Notes under the pieces: generated by a model | The model's input: only the letters and a program-made list of their open reading frames with translations | The model's database searches: none | What the model was told of the DNA's origin: nothing | NCBI GenBank assembly: GCA_903919615.1 | Contig: CAIXIX010000563.1 | Coordinates: 1-56,412 of the forward strand | Length of the DNA stretch: 56,412 nt | Direction of reading: 5' to 3' | From: an uncultured Chthonomonas sp. | Lineage (GTDB): Bacteria > Armatimonadota > Chthonomonadetes > Chthonomonadales > Chthonomonadaceae | Made by a program: the position numbers and the translations under genes | Part shown: positions 47,198-56,334 of the stretch, piece by piece | Layout: each line of letters opens with the position of its first letter | Numbering within the stretch: the first letter of the stretch is position 1

Positions 47198-48745
47198 ATG
47201 GATGGATGGCTGCTCTCAATTACAATCCTGGCGCCGATGATCGCTGGCGTGCTCCTGCTGACGCTTCCGGCCACAAAAGGCCTGCTGATTCGCTTCGTAG
47301 CACTCATTGGCGCGGTTATCACGCTGCCGGTAGCGATCTACCTATGCATCAACTACAACCGATCCACTGGCGGTTACCAGTTTGTTCAGGACATCCCCTG
47401 GGTCCCATCCCTGGGTATACACTACCATCTCGCAGCCGATGGCATCAGCGTCGTACTGATTCTGCTGACAGCACTGCTTATAACTGGCGGTGTGTTCGCA
47501 TCATGGACGCGTAAGGACCGAACCAAAGAGTTTCTTGCGCTGCTGCTGCTGCTTGTAAGCGGAGTGTTCGGTGTGTTCGCTTGCCGCGATCTCTTCTTCC
47601 TGTTCCTGTTCTACGAGATTGCAGTGCTTCCGATGTATCTGCTTATTGGAGTGTGGGGAACGAGCACAAAGGCGCGCACCAAAGAGTACAGCGCCATGAA
47701 GCTCACGCTGATGCTGATGGGCGGCAGCGCGTTTATCCTTGTCGCTATTCTGGCCATGTATACACAGAGCGGGCAGCGAACGTTCGATATGGATACACTC
47801 TCCCGAGTGGGCTTCGATCCTGCCATGCAGCGCTGGGTGTTTATCGCCGTCTATGTCGGATTTGGCATCCTCGCAGGTATCTGGCCGCTGCACACCTGGT
47901 CTCCTGATGGTCACGCATCAGCTCCCACTGCAGTCTCGATGCTTCATGCAGGCGTGCTGATGAAGCTGGGAGCCTACGGCGTCCTTCGCCTTGGCCTACA
48001 GATGCTGCCGCAGGGCGCACAGGACTGGTCGTTTCTGATGGCGGTCATCGCCACGATCAACATCCTGTACGGCGCATGCAGCGCCATGGGCCAGACAGAC
48101 CTGAAGTACATCATCGCCTACTCGAGTGTGAGCCACATGGGTATGGTGATGCTTGGACTGGCATCATTGAATGCGGTTGGCATTAACGGTTCTGTGATGC
48201 AGATGGTCTCTCATGGGATTATGACCGGCCTCTTCTTCGCCGTTGTCGGCCTAATCTATGAGAAGTCGCACACCCGCATCATCGCGAATATGGGCGGTTT
48301 TGCGAAGCGAATGCCCGGCGTTGCCGTGTGTATGACAATTGGCGGTCTCGCCTCATTCGGGCTTCCCGCCACAAGCGGTTTTATCGCTGAGTTTCTCTGC
48401 TTCTACGGAATGTGGCTGCGCTATCCAATACTCGCGCTACTTGCCGTTCTTGGCATCGTTGTCACGGCGGTCTATGTGCTCCGGATGATCCAGAAGATTT
48501 TTCTTGGGGAGTACAACGAGAAGGAGTACCACGACCTTCCCGATGCTCGAACGACAGAGTGGGTGGCGATTACTGCGCTTTCGGCCGCACTCCTGCTTCT
48601 CGGAATGTATCCTAAGCCCATCGTGAACCTCATCGAAGTGGGATGGCGCACTACCCGGGCGGATGCCGTAGAATCGGCGTCAGTCCACCCCAATCATAAC
48701 AACACGGCGAGAGTTCTGCCCGCCGGCATGAGGCTTCTTCCATGA
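47198..48745 (+). CDS. nuoM: Complex I proton-pumping subunit M
   Basis: 515 aa, about 14 helices. FYEIAVLPMYLLIGVWG and HTWSPDGHASAPTAVSMLHAG and KYIIAYSSVSHMGMV are all present, including the key Glu and Lys residues. It starts 6 bp after nuoL and its end overlaps nuoN by 4 bp. Confidence 0.95.
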   Translation: MDGWLLSITILAPMIAGVLLLTLPATKGLLIRFVALIGAVITLPVAIYLCINYNRSTGGYQFVQDIPWVPSLGIHYHLAADGISVVLILLTALLITGGVFASWTRKDRTKEFLALLLLLVSGVFGVFACRDLFFLFLFYEIAVLPMYLLIGVWGTSTKARTKEYSAMKLTLMLMGGSAFILVAILAMYTQSGQRTFDMDTLSRVGFDPAMQRWVFIAVYVGFGILAGIWPLHTWSPDGHASAPTAVSMLHAGVLMKLGAYGVLRLGLQMLPQGAQDWSFLMAVIATINILYGACSAMGQTDLKYIIAYSSVSHMGMVMLGLASLNAVGINGSVMQMVSHGIMTGLFFAVVGLIYEKSHTRIIANMGGFAKRMPGVAVCMTIGGLASFGLPATSGFIAEFLCFYGMWLRYPILALLAVLGIVVTAVYVLRMIQKIFLGEYNEKEYHDLPDARTTEWVAITALSAALLLLGMYPKPIVNLIEVGWRTTRADAVESASVHPNHNNTARVLPAGMRLLP

Positions 48746-50208
48746 TGGACTATACGCCGATCTATCCCTACATCCTGCTTGTGGCTGCCTCGCTGTCCAT
48801 TGCTCTGCTCGGCACGGTTCCTTCCGTTCGCAGCGGAAGATGGCTTGGCTGGCTGACGGCCGCGTCGGCGCTAGCGGCTCTGGCGCTGAGCAGCCATACC
48901 GGCAACTCATCGCCGTGGGGCGGGACTTTACGCTTCGATGGATACGCTCGCGCATTTAACGGCATCTTTCTGTTGATTTTAGCGGTCATCGCGATCGGCT
49001 CGGTTGCAGAAGAAAAAAAGACCGCATTTGCGGGCGAATACTATGCTCTGATGCTGTTGAGCACGATGGGTCTAATGATCATGGGTAGCTCCGGCAGCCT
49101 GCTGATACTCTATGTGGGGCTGGAGCTCTCGACGATCTCACTCATCGCGCTGGCCGCGTTCTCGAAGTTCGAGAAGCGCTCCGCGGAGGCATCCGTTAAG
49201 CTGCTGGTTCTGGGCTCGGTCGCTTCGGCAATCGTGCTGTATGGATCGAGCATTCTCTACGGCGTGCTCGGAACCACTACTTTTACCGGAATGTCTCAAG
49301 CGCTTGCGACGGGAACGCTGGCTGCGCCTGCAGCAGCCCTGTGGCTCGGAATTATCTTCGTGATTGGCGGCCTTGCCTTTAAAGTAGCAGCCGTCCCCTT
49401 TCACCTCTGGGCGCCGGATGTGTATGAAGGCGCGCCCGCTCTCGTAACTGCGTTCCTCTCGACGGCATCAAAGGCGGGCGGATTTGCGGCGCTGCTCCGC
49501 TTCCTGATCTCCATTCAGGCTGGAGAGAACCATGCGATTACCTCATTAATCGTTGCGATATCCGGGTTATCCATGCTGATCGGCAACCTGTGCGCTCTGT
49601 CTCAAACGAATCTGAAGCGGTTGCTGGGATATTCGGGTATCGCGCAATCCGGATACATCCTCGTCGCTGTTGCAGGTGGCGTTGGGCCAGACCATGGAGC
49701 CATCGTCGGTTCTACGCTGATGTACCTGTTGCTCTATGCCTTCACAAATGTAGGAGCCTTCCTGCTGGTGCAAGCGGTGTACGATGCCACTGGCTCGGAC
49801 AAGGTGAGCGCTCTGAGCGGGCTGCACAAACGCTGTCCAACGCTGGCCTTCAGCGCAGTTGTTGTTATGTTCTCGCTGGGAGGCATTCCACCACTCGCAG
49901 GTTTTGTTGGAAAGCTGTACCTGTTCGCGGCGGCGTGGGAGGGTGGTCAGCAGGGGCTGGTTATGCTCGGCGCAATCGCCAGCGTCATCGCCCTCTACTA
50001 CTATCTGATGGTTGTGAAGCAGATCTACATCCACGATCCGGCCGACGATCGACGGATCGCGGTTGCCAGACCACTTGGCATCGCGATGACGATCTGCACC
50101 ATCGCGATACTCGCAATCGGAATCTATCCCCGGCCAGTTATTGAAATCGGAGAAAGGGCCACAGCATCCATGACAGCAGTATCGGGTACGATCACCGCAC
50201 GGCGGTAA
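48742..50208 (+). CDS. nuoN: Complex I proton-pumping subunit N
   Basis: 488 aa, about 14 helices with LYVGLELSTISLIALAAF, HLWAPDVYEGAPALVTAFL and KRLLGYSGIAQSGY. It is the last gene of the operon; no U-tract terminator follows directly. The operon therefore encodes A, B, C, D, H, I, J, K, L, M and N only. Confidence 0.95.
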   Translation: MMDYTPIYPYILLVAASLSIALLGTVPSVRSGRWLGWLTAASALAALALSSHTGNSSPWGGTLRFDGYARAFNGIFLLILAVIAIGSVAEEKKTAFAGEYYALMLLSTMGLMIMGSSGSLLILYVGLELSTISLIALAAFSKFEKRSAEASVKLLVLGSVASAIVLYGSSILYGVLGTTTFTGMSQALATGTLAAPAAALWLGIIFVIGGLAFKVAAVPFHLWAPDVYEGAPALVTAFLSTASKAGGFAALLRFLISIQAGENHAITSLIVAISGLSMLIGNLCALSQTNLKRLLGYSGIAQSGYILVAVAGGVGPDHGAIVGSTLMYLLLYAFTNVGAFLLVQAVYDATGSDKVSALSGLHKRCPTLAFSAVVVMFSLGGIPPLAGFVGKLYLFAAAWEGGQQGLVMLGAIASVIALYYYLMVVKQIYIHDPADDRRIAVARPLGIAMTICTIAILAIGIYPRPVIEIGERATASMTAVSGTITARR

Positions 50209-50555
50209 GTGGTTGCGCTTCCCTCCCCTGCGAGGCTAATCGTGTTTCATTACTCGCAGCAAGGTTTCGCCCACGTCCGAAGGCGCGCAACTACTCGCTC
50301 TCCTCGGAGCTTGCGAGGGAATCGGGGGAGGGCAAGGGTTGGAGGCGAAGCTCTGAAAGCAGGTAGCGGCCCTATCCTATCGTTTTGCTCACTTGCTACT
50401 CCGTGCATCGCGCCACCAATTTACAGGCAAAGTCGCGCATAGAGAGGGGCTTCCATCGTCTGCCGGTCCAACGGCTGTACTCGGCACCAATTCATGCGCA
50501 GCGAGCAGCGCAACTACCAATGCGGGTGGTTGTTGGCCTTCGGTCGAGAAGCCGC
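50209..50555. repeat. Intergenic region with palindromic elements
   Basis: 347 bp between convergent nuoN and the metallophosphoesterase gene. It contains ccctcccctgcgagg (about 50221) and later ctcctcggagcttgcgaggg followed by atcgggggagggcaagg (about 50308-50337), members of the dispersed GC-rich repeat. ORFs here are not credible. Confidence 0.55.
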
Positions 50556-51473
50556 CTACCCAACCTTCGCCTTCCAGCCATACGTCACATAACGCGAAGC
50601 CAGGTTCTCGCCTCTCACCGAGTAGGACATAAATCCTTCCGGTATCAACCCCAACCGCGGACCCTTCCACCACTCACCGCATACAGCGCCACCTGTGATG
50701 TAACGCACACCAAGATACTCAACCTCTTCGACGATATGCGTATGGCCTTGCAGCACCGCCTTGACGTTGTGCTTCTGGATCATCTCCCGAAACTGACGGC
50801 AGTTTTTCACGACGAGGCTGGAACCGGGCTTTTCATCCACACCATTGATATAGAGCGAGCAGGCGGTAAAAATGGGATAGTGAGTTAGAAACACGAGCGG
50901 CATGGTTCGCGGCGTAGCTCGCAGCAGATCATCGAGCCATCGGATCTGGTCCTCATGGAGTTCACCCTCCCAGGTGAGATCGGGTGTAACGCCGGCTGAG
51001 TCGAGCGTTACAAATCTCCAGCCCTGGTGATCGAAGTGTGAATAGGTCTGTGCGAGGCCCAGCCTCTGTTTCCAGAGTGCTTTGAACTGATCGATATTGG
51101 CAGTCGCCTTCGTGGCCATCTTGAGGCCAAAAAGATCGTGGTTGCCTATGGAATAGTGCAGCGGTATCTTGAGACCTTCTGCGGATTCACTCCACATCCC
51201 GAAGAGTCGGTCTGCCGTATCCCGGGGCACCAGTGACGCGTCCATTACAAGATCTCCGCCTATCAGCGCGAAACTGGGCTTCGACTTCAGGTCCATCGCC
51301 GCCTTGAGCGCTTTATGAACGCCTTTATCTGCATCAAGTTCGTGCTGAATATGAAGATCCGTAATGTGAACGAAATCAAACGAAGTCTCGGCCGCACCGA
51401 AAGCCGGATTCGCTATGATGGTTCCGCAGGCGGCAGCGCTGGCGAAGAGAAGCTCACGTCTTGTGGCTGGCAT
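50556..51473 (-). CDS. Tat-exported calcineurin-like metallophosphoesterase
   Basis: 305 aa. A twin-arginine signal (ATRRELLFASAAA, then a hydrophobic run to about residue 27) precedes a two-metal phosphoesterase: ITDLHI, GGDLV, GNHD, THYP and GHTH, the full set of metal ligands. It hydrolyses an unknown phospho-ester in the periplasm. GGGAG lies 6 nt before ATG 51473. It is 81 bp downstream of apbE on the same strand. Confidence 0.92.
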   Translation of the reverse strand: MPATRRELLFASAAACGTIIANPAFGAAETSFDFVHITDLHIQHELDADKGVHKALKAAMDLKSKPSFALIGGDLVMDASLVPRDTADRLFGMWSESAEGLKIPLHYSIGNHDLFGLKMATKATANIDQFKALWKQRLGLAQTYSHFDHQGWRFVTLDSAGVTPDLTWEGELHEDQIRWLDDLLRATPRTMPLVFLTHYPIFTACSLYINGVDEKPGSSLVVKNCRQFREMIQKHNVKAVLQGHTHIVEEVEYLGVRYITGGAVCGEWWKGPRLGLIPEGFMSYSVRGENLASRYVTYGWKAKVG

Positions 51474-51554
51474 AGATATCTCCCGTTGGTTTGTTATAGA
51501 GTGCCCGAGCCGAACACCATTGCGATTTGCGCTTTTGTATTCAAACCTGGAAAT

Positions 51555-52658
51555 TCAAGGGGCGCGAAGATCCCCACGCGGTGTGGGCTTTTCATCTCCG
51601 GTATCATGCCCCACCCACATTCGCGCGCCCGGATACCGGGCAACGAGCGCTCGAGTGCGCTCCTCACCGAGAATGCAGACTGGCTTGGTGAGCCCATCCG
51701 AAGTAAGGCCATCTTTGGCGATCACCATTACGGCAATTCTGTTGGTAAGCGCCTCGCCCGTTCGCGGGTCTACGATATGAGAATATCGCTTACCGCCGAT
51801 ATCCACAAACTGCTCGGTATCCCCGGATGTCGAAACAGCACAGTTCGACAGAACCATTACGCCGGGGTGCGCAGGATCTTCGTTAGGAAGGTGATCCGTG
51901 TGGATCTGACACTGAATTCGCCAGCCCTTCTCCCCGGGTGGAGGGTCCGACACAACGATATCTCCGCCCGATTCAACTAACGCAGATCGAATGCCATACC
52001 GCTTTAACTCCGCTTGGGCAAAGTCGTTTGCATAGCCCTTACCGATGCCGCCAAGATCCAGCTTCATTCCCTGCACAGCGAGAGCCGCAGTTCTGTTGGT
52101 AGGGTTTAGCGCGATCTTCCTCCAACCAACTAACTTCATTGCAGCGCTCAGTTCGGTTTCGGTGGGCAGGACATGCGTCTTCCGCGCAGTTCGCCAGAGC
52201 CTCACTACCGGGCTGCAGGTAATATCGAATGCGCCTTCGCTTCTCGCGGCAAGTTCCTGCGCTCTTGCAAGCACACGAAACAGCTCAGGAGAGACCTTTA
52301 CCGGACCGCTGCCGGCTTTTGCACAAAGCTGACTTAACTCACTGTTGTCACGATAGTCGCTCATCACCGTATCTAGCTGTGCAAAACGCTCGAATGCGGC
52401 ACCACAAGCTGTCTCCGCTGATGCCTTGTTTTGCGCGTAAACGACAAAACGAACATCCACTCCCATGTGGTATTCGGTATACTCATATCTGGTGAGGGTG
52501 TGCTGTTCTCGATCTCGCGGCCGCAAATGGCGGACTGGCGATCGCGGCAAACAAGCGGCATTGGCTGCTGACCGTCCGAACCGGGCTTTACCGGGCAGCG
52601 CGCAGACGGTGCACACAAAAAACAAGCAGGAGAGACGAATTACTGTGAACTTGTTCAT
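51555..52658 (-). CDS. apbE: FAD:protein FMN transferase
   Basis: 367 aa from ATG 52658. A signal peptide (about 1-25) and an unusual 45-residue linker precede the ApbE domain, which begins near YHMGVDVRF and contains DLGGIGKGYAND, ESGGDI and HIVDPRTGE (metal and FAD site). ApbE attaches FMN to Thr/Ser of exported flavoproteins such as Nqr and Rnf subunits. No obvious acceptor protein is encoded nearby. Its 5' end overlaps the divergent SUMF1-like gene by 14 bp, so their start regions are interlocked. Confidence 0.9.
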   Translation of the reverse strand: MNKFTVIRLSCLFFVCTVCALPGKARFGRSAANAACLPRSPVRHLRPRDREQHTLTRYEYTEYHMGVDVRFVVYAQNKASAETACGAAFERFAQLDTVMSDYRDNSELSQLCAKAGSGPVKVSPELFRVLARAQELAARSEGAFDITCSPVVRLWRTARKTHVLPTETELSAAMKLVGWRKIALNPTNRTAALAVQGMKLDLGGIGKGYANDFAQAELKRYGIRSALVESGGDIVVSDPPPGEKGWRIQCQIHTDHLPNEDPAHPGVMVLSNCAVSTSGDTEQFVDIGGKRYSHIVDPRTGEALTNRIAVMVIAKDGLTSDGLTKPVCILGEERTRALVARYPGARMWVGHDTGDEKPTPRGDLRAP

Positions 52659-53496
52659 TAATGGAGTTCGCGGCGGCAACGCCCGGATATCAAGACGCTC
52701 TGGTATTCTTGCTGGAAGCGCCTGTTTTCTTGGCCTGATTTTACCTGTTCTGGCATCAAACTCCGCCAGAGCCCAGGCGACGCCGACGAGCTATACAGAG
52801 ACGATGCCAGGATCTGTTGTTAAGGCCAACATGGTTGCCATCCCTGCCGGCAAGATCGTTATTGGCAAAACGACAGTACCCGTAAAACCATTCTGGATCG
52901 CAGATACAGAGACCCCCTGGGAGATGTACGACACGTTCATCCAGAGCGGACCGCCCTCCGTCGCCTACGATCAAACGAAATTCGCGCCAGATGCCATCGC
53001 GCGTCCGAGCAAATCCTACATCCTTCCGGATCTCGGATGGGGACATCATGGCTATCCCGCCATTAATATCAGCTTCTTGAGCGCCACCATGTTCTGCCGC
53101 TGGCTGTCTGCCAAAACCGGCCACAAGTACCGCCTCCCAACAGAAGCTGAGTGGGAGTATGCATGCCGCGCAGGCAGCAAAACGAACCCCACGAAGGCGG
53201 AGCTAACTAAACAGGCATGGCTGGCCGATACACGCACGCATCCGGTTGGTAAGAAGCAGCCAAATGCCTGGAAGCTTTACGACATGTATGGAAATACTGG
53301 CGAATGGGCCACAGACCTTACTGGCAAGCCTGTACTTTGCGGCTCGACGATTAAAGACAAGCCGGAAGCCGCGACACCGACGGTCCGCGCATATCAGATT
53401 CCTGCCTGGCAGGAGACAGACCCCCAGTTGCCAAAGAGCCGATGGTGGCTTTCCGATGGCTTCTTCATTGGTTTCCGCGTAGTTCGCGAGCAGTAG
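52645..53496 (+). CDS. Exported SUMF1/FGE-like protein lacking the catalytic Cys pair
   Basis: 283 aa from GTG 52645 (AGGAG about 12 nt upstream); a Tat-like signal (ISRRSGILAG and a hydrophobic stretch) ends near ASNSARA. The SUMF1/FGE fold is recognised from RLPTEAEWEYACRAG, YDMYGNTGEWATD and terminal GFRVVRE. In true formylglycine-generating enzymes a RGGS segment and two catalytic Cys lie before GFR; here that stretch is replaced and only a lone Cys (VLCGS) is left. It is probably a non-catalytic sugar- or protein-binding relative. The open frame upstream of 52645 runs through the apbE gene and is not used here. Confidence 0.82.
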   Translation: MNLFINGVRGGNARISRRSGILAGSACFLGLILPVLASNSARAQATPTSYTETMPGSVVKANMVAIPAGKIVIGKTTVPVKPFWIADTETPWEMYDTFIQSGPPSVAYDQTKFAPDAIARPSKSYILPDLGWGHHGYPAINISFLSATMFCRWLSAKTGHKYRLPTEAEWEYACRAGSKTNPTKAELTKQAWLADTRTHPVGKKQPNAWKLYDMYGNTGEWATDLTGKPVLCGSTIKDKPEAATPTVRAYQIPAWQETDPQLPKSRWWLSDGFFIGFRVVREQ

Positions 53497-53642
53497 TCTG
53501 TCCGATTTCTCAGGCGAGAAGAAGATCCTAGACTTGCTAAACATCACCCGGATTATTGACGCGCGTTAAACCGCGTGGCGCATTAGCGGCACCACGACCA
53601 ACCAATGGTAGCGCGCGATAGTTAATTGACACAGGAGAGACA
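53497..53642. other. Short intergenic region before the oxidoreductase gene
   Basis: 146 bp. GGAGA lies just before ATG 53643 and gives a good ribosome site. A ttgaca near 53627 is too close to the start codon to be its -35, so I call no promoter. Confidence 0.4.
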
Positions 53643-54956
53643 ATGAGCGATCACGACGAGATAGATCCGTCCGGCAAAATGGCAACACGCCGCGATTTCC
53701 TTAAGGCATCTGCGGCGGCAACCGGCACGGCAGCGCTACTTGCCACCGGCAACTATGCTCATGCGCAGGGTTCAGATCAGATCCGCATCGGACTCATCGG
53801 CTGCGGCGGGCGAGGCACGGGCGCAGCGGCGCAGGCATTGAATGCCGATCCAGGCGTTGTGCTTACCGCGATGGGAGATGTCTTCAAGCAGCAGATCGAT
53901 GCTCACATCAATGCGCTTAAGGACGTACCTGAGATCGCCAAGCGCGTATCGGTAGCTGCCGAAAAGCAGTTTGTTGGGCTCGACGCCTACAAGCGCGTGC
54001 TTGAGACGAACGTGGATGTCGTTCTCCTCACCACACCTCCCGGCTTCCGACCACGGCATATCAAGGCTGCCGTCGAAGCAGGGAAGCATATCTTTGCCGA
54101 GAAACCGATGGCGACCGATGCCGCGGGCGTTAAGATTGGTCTAGCAGCAGTGCGGCTCGCGAAGGAGAAGAAGCTAAACTTTGCAAACGGCTTCTGCTTT
54201 CGTAAGAACCTTACGCATCGAGAATTCTTCAAGAAGCTGCACGAAGGCGCAATCGGGCAGGTACGCCACGTACAGGCAACTTACCTAACCGGACCCGTTA
54301 AGTCCATGCCGCCCGCCGCGAGCAGACCGGCCGGTATGAGCGACGTTGAGTGGCAGATAAAGAACTGGTACAACTTCGTATGGAGCTGCGGCGATGGACT
54401 CATCGAACAGGCATGCCACAGTATCGATAAGATGATGTGGGCCTATAACGACGTTCCACCGATTAAGGCGGTCGGCACGGGCGCCAGAGCCTTGCCGAAC
54501 AACGAGGGGAATATCTTCGACCATATCGATGTGTTCTACGAGTGGGCCGACGGTTCTCGAGGCACAATGGCCCAGCGCCAGATTCCGTCCCCATACAACG
54601 ACAACTCAGACTACATCGCAGGCACGCGTGGTTTCGCAACCATTCGTGGTTGGGAACCCGAGATCCATGGCGACCAGAGCTGGAAGTACACCGGCCGACG
54701 CAAAGACATGTACCAGGTTGAGCACGACGAATTCTTTGCCAGCATTCGGCGTGGTGCCGTGATGAACGATGGTGAGCAGATGGCGCAGAGCACCCTCGTC
54801 GGCCTAATGGGAAGAATGGCCGCCTACACGGGCCAGGAGATCACATGGGAGATGATGCAGAAGTCTGAGGAGAATCTGTTCCCCGAAAACCTCACATGGG
54901 ATGGCAAACTCGCGATTGCCCCGATGGCTGTCCCGGGCAAATACCCGTTCTCGTAA
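53643..54956 (+). CDS. Tat-exported Gfo/Idh/MocA oxidoreductase
   Basis: 437 aa. Twin-arginine signal TRRDFLKASAAATG (about 15-40). The NAD(P)-binding Rossmann fold starts IRIGLIGCGGRGTG and carries the EKPMA motif with the conserved Lys; the C-terminal half is the usual alpha/beta domain. Family members oxidise or interconvert sugars and polyols; export suggests bound cofactor. It is the paralogue type abundant in planctomycete- and Armatimonadota-like genomes. AGGAGA precedes ATG 53643. Confidence 0.92.
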   Translation: MSDHDEIDPSGKMATRRDFLKASAAATGTAALLATGNYAHAQGSDQIRIGLIGCGGRGTGAAAQALNADPGVVLTAMGDVFKQQIDAHINALKDVPEIAKRVSVAAEKQFVGLDAYKRVLETNVDVVLLTTPPGFRPRHIKAAVEAGKHIFAEKPMATDAAGVKIGLAAVRLAKEKKLNFANGFCFRKNLTHREFFKKLHEGAIGQVRHVQATYLTGPVKSMPPAASRPAGMSDVEWQIKNWYNFVWSCGDGLIEQACHSIDKMMWAYNDVPPIKAVGTGARALPNNEGNIFDHIDVFYEWADGSRGTMAQRQIPSPYNDNSDYIAGTRGFATIRGWEPEIHGDQSWKYTGRRKDMYQVEHDEFFASIRRGAVMNDGEQMAQSTLVGLMGRMAAYTGQEITWEMMQKSEENLFPENLTWDGKLAIAPMAVPGKYPFS

Positions 54957-55060
54957 TCAAATCGATTCCCCCTCCTTCGGCGCCTAAATTGTCCCCTCCC
55001 CGCGAGCTTGCGAGCAAATATGGGAGGGGTTCGCGGAGGGGGAGATCGTGCCGACGCCGG
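54957..55060. repeat. Nested palindromic element
   Basis: tccccctcc (54967-54975) pairs perfectly with ggaggggga (55035-55043), and inside it cccctccc (54993-55000) pairs with gggagggg (55022-55029) around a gcgagcttgcgag core. It sits between two convergent genes and could end transcription from both sides. It is the best-formed member of the dispersed repeat family. Confidence 0.7.
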
Positions 55061-56035
55061 CTATCCCTTGAGCGACTTATGCCTAACGATCCCCTCGGCA
55101 GCGCACACGGTAAATGCGTCAGCTTTCATAAACCCACCGCCCCATTTCGCATCGAGATCGGCGAGCGGCTTCGCACTTGATATCTGTTCCGGCTTGTGAC
55201 CGACCTCAATCAGTTTCTCCAGCCTGGTTTGAACCGTATGCAGCATATCTCGGAATGCAACGAGGTCTGCTCGTGATGCGATTGGTCCGTGCCCTGGGAT
55301 AATTCTTGTATCCGCGTTGGCGATTTTCAATATTCGATCTGCGGCAGCTACCATTCCGCCAATCCAGCCGTACGTTGAATAATCGATAAACGGGAAGAAG
55401 CCGTTAAACATCAGGTCGCCTGCGTGAATTACATTCTCCTTTTTGAAATGTACAAAAATATCCGTATCCGTGTGGGCAGGCTGCACGTGGGTAAGGGCAA
55501 TTTCGTGCCCACCGGTATAGATACTGAAGCTATCCGTAAACGTGGCGATTGGAAGCGCCACTTCGGGCGAAGCCGGACATTTCATCTTGAGGAACTCAAC
55601 CATCTGATCTGAGGACAATCGACTTCGACAGGCAGAATGCGCAATGATCGTCGCATGAGTCTTGCCTATTGCCTCGTTGCCGCCGGTATGATCGAAATGC
55701 CAGTGTGTATTTACGAGCATCCCGGCTGGCGCGCCGGCCACCTCGGTCACCGCTTTGGCAATGTCAACGGATCTGTTAGCCAACCCGCTATCGATCTGCA
55801 GCGGACCACCCTCATTTAGCTTCAAGACAGCGATGTTGCCTCCGGCTCCCATGATTACCGAGAGGTCAGCAGTAAGGTGCGAAATCTGGAGAGCATCCTG
55901 TAGCTCGTTCGCACCTGTATCTAGAAGCGCATCGGCGCTCTTGCGTCTGGAGGCTGCCGCTGCGGTTAGGGAATTACCGAGCGCTGCCACACTGCCAAGG
56001 GCGATACTGTTCAACAGAAACTGCCTTCGATCCAT
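55061..56035 (-). CDS. Exported metallo-beta-lactamase-fold hydrolase
   Basis: 324 aa. The start MDRRQFLLNSIALG is a Tat-type signal; cleavage is near AAAA at about 28. The fold's zinc motif HWHFDH, later AHTDTD, HAGDLMF and PGHGP supply the two-metal site. It is a class B3/glyoxalase-like hydrolase of unknown substrate. GAGGAG lies 9 nt before ATG 56035. Confidence 0.88.
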   Translation of the reverse strand: MDRRQFLLNSIALGSVAALGNSLTAAAASRRKSADALLDTGANELQDALQISHLTADLSVIMGAGGNIAVLKLNEGGPLQIDSGLANRSVDIAKAVTEVAGAPAGMLVNTHWHFDHTGGNEAIGKTHATIIAHSACRSRLSSDQMVEFLKMKCPASPEVALPIATFTDSFSIYTGGHEIALTHVQPAHTDTDIFVHFKKENVIHAGDLMFNGFFPFIDYSTYGWIGGMVAAADRILKIANADTRIIPGHGPIASRADLVAFRDMLHTVQTRLEKLIEVGHKPEQISSAKPLADLDAKWGGGFMKADAFTVCAAEGIVRHKSLKG

Positions 56036-56334
56036 TCAGGTGTTCTCCTCTACTCAACTGTTCAAAGTTATTACCAACGGTTATAGCCGAGAGTTCCCGA
56101 TGTCGGCAGAACCGGCGCAACGCAACGTATACTTTGAGAAATGCCATATAGGCTGCGACCCATAGTTGCCTCAAGAGACAGATTCGGCCATTCGGTGGAT
56201 GCATCTTTTTCGCTCGCGTTCCATAGTATTTATGCTTAGGAAGTCGTAATTTAAGTCTATCAGCAAATATTGACATCAGGAGCAATCTTTGGTGTTTACT
56301 ACGATAAAATAGGATGATGATCAAGGGGGAACGG
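56036..56334. other. Divergent intergenic region
   Basis: About 300 bp between the leftward hydrolase and the rightward CoA-transferase-like gene. A TTGACA at 56270-56275 is visible, but no -10 lies at a good distance, so I call no promoter with confidence. Confidence 0.4.
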
